The notes: generated by a model not told the origin, from the letters alone. A DNA stretch of 51,617 bases from Actinomycetota bacterium (GCA_029977785.1 JAPOKG010000004.1:1-51617); one strand, 5' to 3'; shown: positions 1 through 9,155, counted from the stretch's first letter. Made by a program: numbers and translations.

Positions 1-1
1 G

Positions 2-706
2 GTAATTCGCGATGCTCGCATCGCCGCGCGCCTTTCTATCGAACAACTCTCTGAATCAACCAGCATTCGCATCGGTCTGCTTACCGAAATGGAAAGTGAC
101 AACTTTGCCCATTGCGGTGGAGATACATATGCGCGAGGACATCTTCGTAATATCGCGAACAAAATTGGTGCGGATCCGCTTGAGCTAATAAACCTTTATA
201 ACGAAGAGCATTCACTAGAAAATCGTGCCATCGGCGACTTGTTAGTTGAGAACAATGTCATGCAAGTGCCTCAGGAGAAGAAGGCGCTCTCGTGGAAGGT
301 TCCTGCATCAATTTCGCTAGCAGTTCTCTTCGGATTTGGAGTCATCCAAATTGTGATGTCAAACCAGAGTTCTGATACCAAACCAACTGTAATGGCATCT
401 GCATCTCCTACTGCTCAGCCCTCTGTCACACCATCACAAGAAGCAACCACCTCTACAGAAGTATCCGATGGCAAAGTGACGCTGACTCTTAACGCAGTTC
501 GCGGAAACTCGTACATCGATGTGATCGTTGATGGAAGAAGGGTCATCAAAGGATCTCTGTTCCAAGGTGATACTAAGAATTTTGAAGGCACTAAAGCAAT
601 TAGCGTTTATTTGAGTAACCCAGCAGGCCTTGATGTGACCGTCGATGGAGAACTTTTGCCTCCATTAGGTGGTCAAAATGAAGAGGTACGTCGAACTTTC
701 CGTTGA
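2..706 (+). CDS. RodZ-like HTH membrane protein (5' end outside window)
   Basis: The reading frame is open from base 2, so the gene begins before the window; the first in-window ATG (89) is inside the domain and is not the start. Visible order: a Xre/HTH_25-type helix-turn-helix (about the first 75 codons), a linker, one membrane segment (about residues 98-119 of the fragment), a Ser/Thr/Pro-rich extracytoplasmic stretch and a C-terminal beta domain like DUF4115. This is the RodZ-type architecture linked to cell shape and the MreB cytoskeleton in other bacteria; in Actinobacteria such proteins often sit near rimO and pgsA, as here. The function is inferred from architecture only. Confidence 0.8.
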   Translation, partial: VIRDARIAARLSIEQLSESTSIRIGLLTEMESDNFAHCGGDTYARGHLRNIANKIGADPLELINLYNEEHSLENRAIGDLLVENNVMQVPQEKKALSWKVPASISLAVLFGFGVIQIVMSNQSSDTKPTVMASASPTAQPSVTPSQEATTSTEVSDGKVTLTLNAVRGNSYIDVIVDGRRVIKGSLFQGDTKNFEGTKAISVYLSNPAGLDVTVDGELLPPLGGQNEEVRRTFR

Positions 707-735
707 AGCAAGAAGAAGTCAATGGGGTAACCCTG

Positions 736-741
736 TAGCAT
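736..741 (+). promoter_or_regulatory. -10 hexamer of a leaderless rimO transcript
   Basis: TAGCAT lies exactly 7 nt before the rimO ATG, with no Shine-Dalgarno sequence between them. The same TANNNT-N7-start layout recurs at eight other genes in the window. Confidence 0.55.
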
Positions 742-748
742 CGCCCCT

Positions 749-2134
749 ATGTCTCGTACAGTAGCAATTGTCACCATGGGCTGTGCGCGTAATGAGGTGG
801 ACTCTGAAGAACTTGCGGGCCGCTTAGCTGCTGATGGCTGGACTCTGGTTGAAGATGTTGAATCAGCTGAGGTAGCAGTTGTAAACACCTGTGGTTTTAT
901 CGAATCTGCCAAGAAAGATTCTGTTGATGCACTTCTTGAGGCTAATTCACTCAAAGGCCACGGCACCACAAAGGCGGTGGTTGCTGTCGGCTGTATGGCA
1001 GAGCGTTACGGAAAAGAGTTGGCCGCGGCCCTTCCTGAAGCTGATGCAATCTTAGGTTTTGATGATTATCAAGATATCTCTGCGCGCCTGCAATCGATTG
1101 TGAGCGGAAACGCACACGCTCCACACACCCCGAGAGATCGTCGTGCTCTACTTCCTATCGCGCCAGTTGATCGCGCAGAAGTGCGAGATGAATCATTTAA
1201 ATCTGCAGTTGGCGCCGGAGGATCACTCTTTCGTAAACGTCTTGGAAGCGCTCCTTGGGCGCCACTCAAGATTGCATCAGGTTGCGACCGTCGCTGTTCT
1301 TTCTGTGCAATCCCATACTTCCGTGGATCCTTTATTTCACGTCGCCCGACTGAAATTTTGCAAGAGGCGCTCTGGCTTGGCCAGAATGGAGTAAGCGAAC
1401 TATTTCTCGTGAGCGAAAATACAACTTCGTATGGCAAAGATTTAGGTGATCTCAAATTGATGGAGAAGATAATCCATGAATTTACGGAGATTCCTGGAAT
1501 TGAACGCGTACGCCTTTCATATCTCCAACCAGCCGAAATGCGCCCAACGTTGCTACAGGCGATGATAGAAACAGAGAAAGTTGCACCTTACTTTGATCTA
1601 TCGTTCCAACATTCCAGCCCATCTGTACTTCGCCGCATGCGCCGCTTCGGAGATTCTGAGAAGTTCCTACATCTGATAACTCAGATTAGGGCGCTATCTC
1701 CTGAGGCAGGGATTCGCTCCAATTTTATTGTGGGATTCCCTGGCGAAACGCAGGGTGATTTTGATGAGTTAGCAAACTTCATTACCGACGCAAAGCTCGA
1801 TGCAATTGGAATCTTTGGATATTCCGATGAAGATAATACTGAGGCTCTCGATCTTGGTGACAAGGTTGCCGAAGAGGTAATTCGTGAACGCGTTGAATCA
1901 CTTTCCTCTCTTGCCGACGAGATGGTCTCTATCCGCGCTGCGGGACGTATAGGCGAGCAGGTGCGAGTTCTCATTGAAGATGAAGAACTTCAAGAGGGTC
2001 GAGCTGCGCATCAAGGACCTGAAGTGGATGGAACGACCTCATTTATCGGCACTAGTTTTGCAGTGGGCGAATATATTGATGCAGTGATTGTCGATTCGAT
2101 GGGCGCTGATCTCGTTGCCGAGGTTATTCGGTAG
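749..2134 (+). CDS. rimO: Ribosomal protein S12 methylthiotransferase RimO
   Basis: This radical-SAM methylthiotransferase adds a methylthio group to the conserved aspartate of ribosomal protein S12. The N-terminal UPF0004 domain carries the three cluster cysteines (C12, C48, C82). The radical-SAM motif is C179-x3-C183-x2-C186, and the C-terminal part is TRAM-like. At 461 aa it has the usual family length. It is told apart from MiaB, encoded at 33.4 kb, by the start ([12 protein letters not shown]) and the residues around the SAM motif ([10 protein letters not shown]). pgsA follows after 5 nt, so the two are probably cotranscribed. Confidence 0.95.
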   Translation: MSRTVAIVTMGCARNEVDSEELAGRLAADGWTLVEDVESAEVAVVNTCGFIESAKKDSVDALLEANSLKGHGTTKAVVAVGCMAERYGKELAAALPEADAILGFDDYQDISARLQSIVSGNAHAPHTPRDRRALLPIAPVDRAEVRDESFKSAVGAGGSLFRKRLGSAPWAPLKIASGCDRRCSFCAIPYFRGSFISRRPTEILQEALWLGQNGVSELFLVSENTTSYGKDLGDLKLMEKIIHEFTEIPGIERVRLSYLQPAEMRPTLLQAMIETEKVAPYFDLSFQHSSPSVLRRMRRFGDSEKFLHLITQIRALSPEAGIRSNFIVGFPGETQGDFDELANFITDAKLDAIGIFGYSDEDNTEALDLGDKVAEEVIRERVESLSSLADEMVSIRAAGRIGEQVRVLIEDEELQEGRAAHQGPEVDGTTSFIGTSFAVGEYIDAVIVDSMGADLVAEVIR

Positions 2135-2139
2135 ATTTC

Positions 2140-2682
2140 ATGAAGCTCCCTTCATTTTTTACTCCCAATACTTTGACGCTTACGCGCATCGCACTTATTC
2201 CATTTGGCGTCTATGCTCTTTTTCTCGATGGTGGAGATAATCCGAATTACCAAATAGTCGCCTGGTGCATCTTCTTCATTCTCGGCATGACGGATATTGT
2301 CGATGGCAAATGGGCACGTAGCTCAAATCGGATCACTCCACTGGGAGCTTTTCTTGATCCAGTAGCTGATAAGGCGCTCATCGGAGCTGCCATGATTTCA
2401 CTTTCACTTCTTGATCGTTTTCCTTGGTGGATCACAATCCTTATCTTGACTCGTGAAATTGGAATCACAGTCTTTCGCCTCGTAGTCATCAAGGGTGGAG
2501 TAATTCCAGCAAGTAAGGGAGGAAAGATAAAGACTTTGATGCAGAATTTTGGCGTTGGCTTCTTCATCCTTCCCTTCCCATCTTGGTTGGAATGGTTCCG
2601 CGTCGGCTTTATCTCAATAGCAATCATTCTCACTGTCACCACTGCATATGACTATGTGCGTGCGTGGATGCGCAGCCGCTAG
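2140..2682 (+). CDS. pgsA: CDP-diacylglycerol-glycerol-3-phosphate 3-phosphatidyltransferase
   Basis: This integral membrane enzyme of the CDP-alcohol phosphatidyltransferase family makes phosphatidylglycerophosphate, the precursor of phosphatidylglycerol and cardiolipin. The family motif D-x2-DG-x2-AR-x8-G-x3-D-x3-D is complete (D52, D55, G56, A59, R60, G69, D73, D77). Several hydrophobic segments flank it, and 180 aa is typical. It follows rimO by 5 nt. Related enzymes such as phosphatidylinositol-phosphate synthase share the motif; the rimO-pgsA-cinA context, known from other Actinobacteria, favours PgsA. Confidence 0.88.
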   Translation: MKLPSFFTPNTLTLTRIALIPFGVYALFLDGGDNPNYQIVAWCIFFILGMTDIVDGKWARSSNRITPLGAFLDPVADKALIGAAMISLSLLDRFPWWITILILTREIGITVFRLVVIKGGVIPASKGGKIKTLMQNFGVGFFILPFPSWLEWFRVGFISIAIILTVTTAYDYVRAWMRSR

Positions 2683-2724
2683 CCACCTATGGCGTGGATT
2701 GCAATACACGAGTAACTTTGGCGC

Positions 2725-3219
2725 ATGCCTACCACCGCACATGCTCGCTTAATCGTTGAGCACCTGAAAGAGCGCGGCGAAACTGTTGCGGTAGCAGAAT
2801 CGCTGACAGCTGGTGGCGTAGGTCATGCGCTAACTACGATTCCAGGTGCATCTTCAATCTTTCTTGGAGGAGTGATTTCATATACCTCTGATGTCAAAGT
2901 GAACTTCTTGGGCGTTTTGCAGAAGACAATCGATCAATACAGCGTCGTCAGTGAAGAAGTCGCGAACGAAATGGCGGCGGGGGCACTTAATAAATTTGGA
3001 TCAACATGGGCTATTGCTACAACCGGTATAGCTGGCCCAGGTGATTACATGGGAATCCGCGAAGGCACTGTCTGGATTGCCATTAAGGGGCCAATTTCAC
3101 AGACCTTGCATCTGCAACTCGATAGTGGGCGTGAAGGCGTGCGTACGGGGGCTATATCCAGCGCAATAGGCAACTTTGCCCGTATTCTTAGCTCTAGAGA
3201 AAAAGGGAGTTCGCAATGA
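2725..3219 (+). CDS. cinA: CinA C-terminal domain protein (nicotinamide-nucleotide amidase)
   Basis: The 164-aa protein is only the C-terminal CinA/PncC domain, with the signature [20 protein letters not shown] near residue 25 and TTGIAGPG near residue 95. In characterised members this domain deamidates nicotinamide mononucleotide, feeding the NAD salvage cycle. The N-terminal MoCF-like domain of full-length CinA is absent, which is common in Actinobacteria. A TAACTT hexamer lies 6 nt before the ATG, suggesting a near-leaderless mRNA. The stop overlaps the start of the next regulator in an ATGA junction, indicating translational coupling. Confidence 0.88.
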   Translation: MPTTAHARLIVEHLKERGETVAVAESLTAGGVGHALTTIPGASSIFLGGVISYTSDVKVNFLGVLQKTIDQYSVVSEEVANEMAAGALNKFGSTWAIATTGIAGPGDYMGIREGTVWIAIKGPISQTLHLQLDSGREGVRTGAISSAIGNFARILSSREKGSSQ

Positions 3220-3482
3220 CGCTGTTACGTGAGGCAGTTGGCCACACACTTCGCGACGCGCGCACCTCACAATCTCGCACTTTGCGCGATGTAGCGCGGC
3301 AAGCACGTGTATCACTTGGCTACCTCTCAGAAGTAGAACGTGGTCAAAAAGAGGCATCCTCTGAACTTCTCAATGCAATCTGCGAAGCACTTGGTCTCAC
3401 ACTGTCGTCAGTGATGACAGGCGTTGCCCACGAAATCAAATCTCGTGAAAGCGCAAAGCTCTCCGTTGTCGACGCAGCCTAA
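3216..3482 (+). CDS. clgR: Xre-family regulator, ClgR-like
   Basis: This 88-aa protein is almost entirely a helix-turn-helix domain (about residues 8-70), with [21 protein letters not shown] matching the ClgR family. In other Actinobacteria ClgR activates clp protease and stress genes, and its gene commonly follows pgsA-cinA, as here. The ATGA overlap with cinA supports cotranscription. Assignment rests on family resemblance plus position; regulated genes cannot be seen in this window. Confidence 0.75.
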   Translation: MTLLREAVGHTLRDARTSQSRTLRDVARQARVSLGYLSEVERGQKEASSELLNAICEALGLTLSSVMTGVAHEIKSRESAKLSVVDAA

Positions 3483-3993
3483 ATATTCTCTGCAAGGCGG
3501 AATTCATCGCCGCACCGAGAGTGCAATTCTTTCGGCAACTAAAAACCTCATCGCTCTTCATGGTGCATCAAATATTTCGATGATTGAAATCGCAGATGCC
3601 TCAGAAGTTTCTCGAGCCACTTTGTATAACCATTACCGTGACAAGAGCGCTGTCTTAATGGCGCTCATAACTGCAGAAGTTGAACGTCTAGTGGAAGCAG
3701 CGCAACGAGCTGGCACTCCTGCAGATGCGCTCGAACTTTTATCGCGCGAAATTTCGTCAGACGCAGCTCTCAAAGCAATGAGAGTTCATGATCAAGAGTT
3801 ATTGATTGAAGTCATGTCACAGGCTCAGAACCCGCTCTATCTTGTTCTTGCGACCTGCATTTATGAAGCGACCAAGTCAGAAGCCGGAACTGGGCTAGCC
3901 ATGCGTTGGTTGTTGGGCCAAGTGGCGCAACCAATTACCCCAAAGCAATCGCGCGATCAAGCAGAGTTGCTAGTTGACCGCACGCTCTTCTGA
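3466..3993 (+). CDS. TetR-family transcriptional regulator
   Basis: The N-terminal DNA-binding helices are clear: [21 protein letters not shown] is the TetR helix-turn-helix. The C-terminal ligand domain is not recognisable. The start is uncertain: no ATG precedes the domain, and TTG (3466), GTG (3445) and TTG (3424) are all in frame and all overlap the 3' end of the clgR-like gene. TTG 3466 was chosen because it gives the normal short leader before the first helix. Its target is unknown; local candidates are its own operon and the hydrolase downstream. Confidence 0.75.
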   Translation: MSTQPKYSLQGGIHRRTESAILSATKNLIALHGASNISMIEIADASEVSRATLYNHYRDKSAVLMALITAEVERLVEAAQRAGTPADALELLSREISSDAALKAMRVHDQELLIEVMSQAQNPLYLVLATCIYEATKSEAGTGLAMRWLLGQVAQPITPKQSRDQAELLVDRTLF

Positions 3994-4005
3994 GAGTTTT
4001 CTTAG

Positions 4006-4206
4006 ATGCGCATCTCTGACCTTCGCGAACGCCTGACGCTATCTTTTGGTGAAGCATGGGCGCCATCGTTCTCCCAAGATATTGCGATCAGTGACCTCGG
4101 ATCGCTGACAGTTAATGAAGCGCTCAAAGCTGGACGTGAAGCTGATGAAATCTGGCGTGCAGTGTGTAAACAGTGCCCCTCTGAAACAGAGAAGTACCGA
4201 TATTAA
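4006..4206 (+). CDS. DUF3046 protein
   Basis: This 66-aa protein matches the actinobacterial DUF3046 family, with the start MRISDLRERL, a central VNEALKAG and a terminal IWRAVC. The family has no known activity and is typically encoded just upstream of recA-recX. Here it is separated from recA by the hydrolase and the LexA-box region. It starts 12 nt after the TetR gene and ends 2 nt before the hydrolase, so it is likely in the same transcript. Confidence 0.82.
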   Translation: MRISDLRERLTLSFGEAWAPSFSQDIAISDLGSLTVNEALKAGREADEIWRAVCKQCPSETEKYRY

Positions 4207-4208
4207 AG

Positions 4209-5003
4209 ATGCCTGTCTCAACAGAGGTCATTGCTCCTGCACCGAATAAGCCAGCTCTTGTCTTAATCCATGGGCTCGGTTCAGCGGGAACAATTTGGAA
4301 GTCTCTTTTCTCAGGGCTAGAAGAACACTTTGTTATTTACCCTGTAGATCTTCCGGGCCATGGCAGCGCAGCCTTAAAAGAAGAACCACTTGATCCACAA
4401 ACACTTGCACATGCAATTGCGCAGATGATGGAGCTCGAACATCAGGTGCGTGAATTTCATGTTGCCGGAAATTCTCTGGGAGGATGGATTGCTCTCGAAG
4501 TTGCAGCCGCCTATCCAGAGAGGGTTAAGAGCGTTACTGCGCTTGCACCTGCTGGGCTCTGGTTTGAAGGACCTACGCAGCTTCTGCCGCCGAGTTTATT
4601 CGCTCGCATCTTGGCTAAATGTGCGCAGTATTTTCTACGTCTTGCGTATCACTTGCCGCCGCTCAAGGCGATGGGCTACCGCAAAATTACACATCTATGG
4701 CGCGAACTCTCTTTTGAATCCTGTAAAGATTCAGTATTGGCGATGGCAAAGTCGACTGGTTATATGCCGATGTGGAAGGCGTTACGTGGAAAGAAGTTTG
4801 ATTCGCATATCCCGCCACATGTTCCGGTCAAGATTGTTTTTGGCGATTACGACCTCACGCTGCCGCATCCTCGTGCGCAAGAGAAAGCTGCCGCACCTGC
4901 CCACTCAGAGTGGATTACAGTAGACAATTGTGCACATGTCATTATGTGGAACTATCCAGAGCTCACAATTGATTTCATTGCCAGCCACCTTAAACAGCGA
5001 TAA
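4209..5003 (+). CDS. Alpha/beta hydrolase
   Basis: This 264-aa protein has a standard alpha/beta-hydrolase fold. It shows an oxyanion HG motif (IHGLGSAG, near residue 21), a nucleophile elbow GNSLGG (serine near residue 93), an acid in FGDYD (near residue 216) and a catalytic histidine in NCAHVI (near residue 241). It has no signal peptide, so it is cytoplasmic. The substrate cannot be deduced; esterases, C-C hydrolases and lipases all share this layout. It is the last gene before the recA control region and sits directly behind DUF3046. Confidence 0.85.
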   Translation: MPVSTEVIAPAPNKPALVLIHGLGSAGTIWKSLFSGLEEHFVIYPVDLPGHGSAALKEEPLDPQTLAHAIAQMMELEHQVREFHVAGNSLGGWIALEVAAAYPERVKSVTALAPAGLWFEGPTQLLPPSLFARILAKCAQYFLRLAYHLPPLKAMGYRKITHLWRELSFESCKDSVLAMAKSTGYMPMWKALRGKKFDSHIPPHVPVKIVFGDYDLTLPHPRAQEKAAAPAHSEWITVDNCAHVIMWNYPELTIDFIASHLKQR

Positions 5004-5019
5004 CTTCTAAGCCAAGGTT

Positions 5020-5136
5020 TTACTTGCCCCCAGCTCCCACATGGAACACCCCCTGATACACGGCGATTGCGGGGGTGGGCTTGGTTGTCTCGGCCTTCTT
5101 CTCAGAAGGCGGGAGCAGGATCAGCACGCGACACAC
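5020..5136 (-). pseudogene. Possible decayed YaaA (DUF328/UPF0246) remnant
   Basis: On the minus strand a 38-codon frame starting GTG reads VLILLPPSEKK near its start, which resembles the N-terminal signature of actinobacterial YaaA proteins (LLPPSExK). Then PAIAVYQGV resembles the later PAxxVYTGV segment, and the frame stops soon afterwards. In intact YaaA these two segments are separated by roughly 50 residues and about 150 more follow, so this would be an internally deleted and truncated copy. It lies between the hydrolase stop and the LexA box. The similarity was judged by eye only. Confidence 0.35.
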
Positions 5137-5165
5137 CCTACTTGTCAGTGGCTCCTGCTACCTTT

Positions 5166-5179
5166 CGAACAGATGTTCG
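5166..5179. promoter_or_regulatory. LexA (SOS) box upstream of recA
   Basis: CGAACAGATGTTCG is a perfect match to the Gram-positive/actinobacterial LexA operator CGAAC-N4-GTTCG. It lies about 200 bp upstream of the recA start codon and is the only such site noticed in the window. It predicts DNA-damage induction of recA-recX. Confidence 0.85.
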
Positions 5180-5375
5180 GATACCCTTATCCGTATCACC
5201 TCGCTACCAAGCGCAAGTGATGAGTCAGGAAACTGATTGAACAGCCAGAGCGGTGCTCCACTGTCGCCCACAGCGTCTCCATAACGCTACCGGCCGATGT
5301 AGAGATAGTCCGTACCTTCTGGGCCGAATACCAACGGCTGCGCTCGCAGACGTTCGAAATGAAATGGAGAAGATA
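5180..5375 (+). other. Long untranslated leader of recA
   Basis: This is the remainder of the 372-bp gap between the hydrolase and recA. It contains a CGGATA/TATCCG inverted repeat just after the LexA box (5178-5192), but no convincing gene. The recA frame can be extended upstream to a GTG at 5253, but that extension does not look like RecA. RNase P, tmRNA and SRP RNA signatures were sought on both strands and not found. Confidence 0.4.
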
Positions 5376-6455
5376 GTGGCTACTGAAAAAGCAAAGCCTG
5401 AAGATAAAAACGTATCTGATCGCCAGAAGGCGTTAGATACCGCGCTCGCTCAAATCGAACGACAGTTTGGTAAGGGCTCAGTAATGAAGATGTCAGATCG
5501 TCAAGCACAGGTAATCGAGGTTATTCCCACAGGTTCCATCGCGCTCGACATCGCACTCGGAATTGGCGGCCTTCCACGCGGTCGCATCATCGAAATTTAT
5601 GGACCTGAATCTTCAGGTAAGACAACTCTTACACTGCATGCAATTGCAAATGCACAGAAGGCTGGCGGAATCTGCGCCTTCATCGATGCAGAGCATGCAT
5701 TCGATGCTGAATATGCCAAGAAGCTCGGCGTTGATATCGATGCTCTCCTTGTTTCACAGCCAGATACCGGCGAACAAGCGCTTGAAATCATGGATATGTT
5801 GATCCGCTCAGGTGCGCTCGACCTTGTAGTTGTTGACTCAGTTGCAGCTCTGGTTCCTCGCGCAGAAATCGAAGGCGAGATGGGCGATTCCCATATGGGC
5901 CTTCAAGCTCGCCTCATGTCACAAGCTCTTCGTAAAGTAACTGGAGCGCTCCACCAATCAAAGACAACTGCAATCTTTATCAACCAGCTCCGCGAAAAGA
6001 TTGGCGTCTTCTTCGGATCTCCTGAAACAACAACAGGTGGAAAGGCGCTTAAGTTCTACGCATCTGTTCGCCTCGATATCCGTCGTATCGAAACTCTGAA
6101 GGACGGTACCGAATCAGTCGGTAACCGCACCCGCGTCAAGGTTGTTAAAAATAAGATGGCTCCACCATTTAAGCAGGCAGAGTTTGACATCATCTATGGC
6201 ATTGGTATCTCACGCGAAGGTTCACTTCTCGACATGGGCGTTGAGCTCGGTATCGTCAAGAAGTCTGGCGCTTGGTACACCTACGAAGCTGACCAACTCG
6301 GCCAAGGTAAAGAGAATTCACGCGCATTCCTTATCGATAATCCAGATCTCGCCAACGAGATCGAGAAGAAGATTCGCGAATCCTTTGTGCCCGTTGCCGT
6401 AGATCCAGCGCTAATCGCTGAGATCGATGAAGCAGCAGCAGAGGTTGAGTTCTAA
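5376..6455 (+). CDS. recA: Recombinase RecA
   Basis: RecA is the strand-exchange ATPase and LexA co-protease. From GTG 5376 it is 359 aa. The Walker A motif GPESSGKT is at residues 76-83, Walker B ([10 protein letters not shown]) is near residue 150, and the L2/C-terminal regions are complete. There is no intein, unlike some mycobacterial recA genes. GTG 5376 was chosen because GGAG sits 6 nt before it and the protein then starts like other RecAs; ATG 5364 in the same frame has no such site. It is controlled by the LexA box at 5166, and recX follows with overlapping stop and start. Confidence 0.97.
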   Translation: MATEKAKPEDKNVSDRQKALDTALAQIERQFGKGSVMKMSDRQAQVIEVIPTGSIALDIALGIGGLPRGRIIEIYGPESSGKTTLTLHAIANAQKAGGICAFIDAEHAFDAEYAKKLGVDIDALLVSQPDTGEQALEIMDMLIRSGALDLVVVDSVAALVPRAEIEGEMGDSHMGLQARLMSQALRKVTGALHQSKTTAIFINQLREKIGVFFGSPETTTGGKALKFYASVRLDIRRIETLKDGTESVGNRTRVKVVKNKMAPPFKQAEFDIIYGIGISREGSLLDMGVELGIVKKSGAWYTYEADQLGQGKENSRAFLIDNPDLANEIEKKIRESFVPVAVDPALIAEIDEAAAEVEF

Positions 6456-6961
6456 TTTCTCTCCAATTTGCCAAGGTAGAACGCGGCGAGGGCTCTGACC
6501 CTTACGAAGTTGCTCACACAATCGCGCTCAATGCGCTGGTAACGCGAGCAAAGAGTAAGGGCGAGCTTCTCGCTCACCTTAAGACACGTGGCGTTGAAGA
6601 TGATGTTGCCCAAGCGGTGGTCTTCCGTCTCCAAGAGACTGGGCTGATTAACGATCGCGAATTTGCAGCAGCCTGGGCAACATCTCGCCACAACCATAAG
6701 AAACTATCTAAGCGGATTATCGCCGGCGAACTTCGTCAGAAGGGCGTTCTCCAAGAGCAGATAGATGAAGCTCTCGATGGCATCGATGATGAATCGGAAT
6801 ATCGAGCTGCCTTTAATTTAGCGTTTAAGAAATTTAATACCATGTCGCGCCTCGAGCCTGATGTGCAGATTCGTCGGATTCAATCGCTCTTAGCTCGAAA
6901 AGGTTTTGGATTTTCGGTGATCTCTCGGGTCCTACGTGAACTTGATCTACTAAAGAGTTAA
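6455..6961 (+). CDS. recX: RecA regulator RecX, apparent ATT start
   Basis: RecX binds RecA filaments and restrains RecA activity. The frame encodes the actinobacterial RecX pattern (DPYEVAHTIALNAL, SKGELLAHLKTRGV, later VQIRRIQSLLARKGF). The frame is closed by TGA at 6446, and there is no ATG, GTG or TTG before the conserved DPYEVA segment. The best candidate is ATT at 6455, sharing the last A of the recA TAA and giving a normal-length 168-aa protein. An AGAGG lies about 10 nt upstream. The first ATG-type annotation near 6617 would remove a third of the protein. It ends 1 nt from the convergent IclR gene. Confidence 0.82.
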   Translation: MSLQFAKVERGEGSDPYEVAHTIALNALVTRAKSKGELLAHLKTRGVEDDVAQAVVFRLQETGLINDREFAAAWATSRHNHKKLSKRIIAGELRQKGVLQEQIDEALDGIDDESEYRAAFNLAFKKFNTMSRLEPDVQIRRIQSLLARKGFGFSVISRVLRELDLLKS

Positions 6962-6962
6962 G

Positions 6963-7682
6963 CTACTTTCCAGACTTTAAGTGCTCAGTTAAACGTTCCG
7001 CAGTGGCTACAACAGCTGCTGCATGCAGGCGTCCTGGTTGACGTCCTAAACGCTCAATCGGTCCACTAATTGAAACAGCGGCAATTACCTTGCCATTAGG
7101 TCCGCGAACTGGGGCAGATACTGAGGCAACGCCTGCTTCGCGCTCACCCACTGATTGCGCCCAACCACGACGGCGATCTGCCGCAAGGTGCGCTGCTGTA
7201 AAACGTGCGCTCTTAAGTCCGCGGTGAATTTTTTCAGAATCTTCCCAAGCCATTAAAATTTGCGCCGCAGAACCTGCTTGCATCGTAAGGGATGCGCCAA
7301 CTGGGACAGAGTCACGTAAGCCTGAAAGTCGTTCTGCAACAGCGACGCAGATTCTGATATCTCCTTGGCGACGATAGAGCTGAGCGGATTCACCTGTTGC
7401 ATCTCTCAGTGCTGCTAGAGCTGGAGCTGCTGCTGCAATAAGTCGATCTTCGCCGGCGGCTGCAGCCAACTCACTTGAGCGAGGGCCAATAATGAAGCGC
7501 CCGTTAAGGTCACGCGCCACTAAGCGATGAAATTCAAGTGCGACAGCGAGGCGGTGGGCGGTAGGACGTGCGATGCCTGTTGCTGCCACCAACTCCGCGA
7601 GGGAGTGGGGGCCAGATTCCAGGGTTGCCAGAATCGCTACGGCTTTATCTAATACGCCAACTCCGCTATTCTTCTTATCCAC
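6963..7682 (-). CDS. IclR-family regulator divergent from leuCD (LtbR/NdgR-like)
   Basis: This 239-aa protein has an N-terminal winged helix (about residues 8-65, SLAELVAATGIARPTAHRLAVAL) and a C-terminal IclR effector domain. It is divergent from leuC with only 67 bp between starts. This is the position of LtbR in corynebacteria and NdgR in streptomycetes, which control leucine biosynthesis, so regulation of leuCD is the likely role. The start is GTG, with TAATAT 6 nt before it on the minus strand, suggesting a leaderless message. It converges on recX. Confidence 0.85.
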   Translation of the reverse strand: MDKKNSGVGVLDKAVAILATLESGPHSLAELVAATGIARPTAHRLAVALEFHRLVARDLNGRFIIGPRSSELAAAAGEDRLIAAAAPALAALRDATGESAQLYRRQGDIRICVAVAERLSGLRDSVPVGASLTMQAGSAAQILMAWEDSEKIHRGLKSARFTAAHLAADRRRGWAQSVGEREAGVASVSAPVRGPNGKVIAAVSISGPIERLGRQPGRLHAAAVVATAERLTEHLKSGK

Positions 7683-7688
7683 GAAGTG

Positions 7689-7694
7689 ATATTA
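7689..7694 (-). promoter_or_regulatory. -10 hexamer of the IclR gene
   Basis: On the minus strand TAATAT is followed by 6 nt and then the GTG start, fitting the leaderless layout seen elsewhere. It lies in the 67-bp IclR-leuC divergent region, where binding of the regulator would affect both genes. Confidence 0.5.
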
Positions 7695-7749
7695 GCATCC
7701 CACCTATTGAGATGCCAATTGAATGAGGACGAAGGAGTACACCACCGAA

Positions 7750-9141
7750 ATGGGTAAGACGTTAGCGCAGAAGATTTGGGAAGACCATGTCGTTCGATCT
7801 GCTGAAGGAGAACCAGACCTTCTCTACATCGACTTGCAGCTCATCCATGAAGTGACCAGCGCTCAAGCTTTTGATGGCCTGCGCCTTGCTGGCCGAAAGG
7901 TGCGCCGTCCTGATCTGACGATTGCAACAGAAGATCACAACACTCCAACTATCGATATTTTAAAGCCGATTGCAGACCCGATCTCTAAGTTACAGATCGA
8001 CACTCTGCGCAATAACGCTAAAGAGTTCGGAATTCGCATCCACTCGCTTGGAGATGCTGACCAAGGCGTTGTGCACGTCGTTGGTCCACAACTTGGAATT
8101 ACTCAGCCTGGAATGACCATCGTCTGTGGTGATTCACATACTTCAACACACGGAGCCTTCGGAGCGATTGCATTTGGTATTGGTACCTCGGAAGTTGAAC
8201 ACGTGCTTGCTACTCAGACACTCCCATCTAAACGCCCAAAAACGATGGCAATAAATATTGAAGGAACTCTCAAGACTGGCGTTACCGCTAAAGACATCAT
8301 CTTGGCCATTATCGCCAAGATTGGAACTGGTGGAGGACAGGGTTACATCATTGAATATCGTGGTTCAGCAATCCGCGCCCTTTCAATGGAAGGTCGCATG
8401 ACCATCTGCAATATGTCTATCGAAGCTGGAGCTCGCGCAGGTCTTATCGCACCTGATCAAACAACTTTTGATTACATCAAAGGAAAGCCACATGCTCCTG
8501 AAGATTGGGATGCAGCCCTTACTTACTGGAAGAGCCTCTATACAGACGCCGATGCCAAGTTTGATCTTGAAATCGATCTCAACGCTGACGAACTAGAGCC
8601 ATTTGTTACATGGGGAACTAACCCTGGACAGGGACTTCCACTCAGTGGCGCTGTTCCAAACCCTGCAGATATCTCTGATTCTGAGGAACGAGGAGCCGCT
8701 GAACGCGCGCTGCAATACATGGGGCTAGAAGCTGGCACGCCACTGAAAAAGATAGCGATTGACACTGTCTTCTTAGGCTCTTGCACCAATGGACGAATCG
8801 AAGATCTTCGCGCTGCAGCGGATATCTTGAAGGGTAAGAAAATTGCTCCAAAGCTTCGTATGTTGGTTGTCCCTGGTTCAGAGCGCGTACGTCAGCAAGC
8901 GATGAAGGAAGGGCTCGACAAGGTATTTCTTGATGCTGGAGCAGAGTGGCGTAACGCGGGTTGCTCAATGTGCCTTGGAATGAATCCAGATCAACTTAGC
9001 GTCGGTGAGCGCTCTGCATCAACATCAAACCGTAACTTTGAAGGCCGCCAAGGAAAGGGTGGACGTACCCACTTGGTTAGCCCACTCGTAGCAGCTGCAA
9101 CTGCAATTCGTGGCACCCTTTCATCACCGGCAGATTTGTAA
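7750..9141 (+). CDS. leuC: 3-isopropylmalate dehydratase large subunit
   Basis: LeuC with LeuD isomerises 2- to 3-isopropylmalate in leucine synthesis. The 463-aa protein has the aconitase-family catalytic core and the [4Fe-4S] ligands in GSCTNGR (near bp 8780) and [10 protein letters not shown] (near bp 8965). ATG 7750 was chosen over ATG 7723: the protein then begins [15 protein letters not shown] as in other LeuCs, and a GAAGGAG ribosome site precedes it by 11 nt. leuD follows after 14 nt. The divergent IclR gene is the probable regulator. Confidence 0.95.
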   Translation: MGKTLAQKIWEDHVVRSAEGEPDLLYIDLQLIHEVTSAQAFDGLRLAGRKVRRPDLTIATEDHNTPTIDILKPIADPISKLQIDTLRNNAKEFGIRIHSLGDADQGVVHVVGPQLGITQPGMTIVCGDSHTSTHGAFGAIAFGIGTSEVEHVLATQTLPSKRPKTMAINIEGTLKTGVTAKDIILAIIAKIGTGGGQGYIIEYRGSAIRALSMEGRMTICNMSIEAGARAGLIAPDQTTFDYIKGKPHAPEDWDAALTYWKSLYTDADAKFDLEIDLNADELEPFVTWGTNPGQGLPLSGAVPNPADISDSEERGAAERALQYMGLEAGTPLKKIAIDTVFLGSCTNGRIEDLRAAADILKGKKIAPKLRMLVVPGSERVRQQAMKEGLDKVFLDAGAEWRNAGCSMCLGMNPDQLSVGERSASTSNRNFEGRQGKGGRTHLVSPLVAAATAIRGTLSSPADL

Positions 9142-9155
9142 AGGAGTAAATGACA

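Noticed and set aside
5158-5289. Minus-strand frame containing GDSGAPLW, resembling a serine-protease active-site motif
   Set aside because: It is bounded by TAG codons at 5287 and 5158, is only about 40 codons long and lacks the rest of a trypsin fold; it overlaps the LexA box and is probably chance or decayed sequence.
5004-5375. Possible RNase P RNA, tmRNA or SRP RNA in the largest non-coding gap
   Set aside because: The size fits RNase P RNA, but neither strand has GAGGAAAGTCC, the tmRNA ends or the SRP loop; the hairpin at 5093-5109 falls within the yaaA-like frame.
5253-5375. N-terminal extension of RecA from GTG 5253
   Set aside because: The added 41 residues are unlike any RecA N-terminus, and GTG 5376 has an ideal ribosome site.
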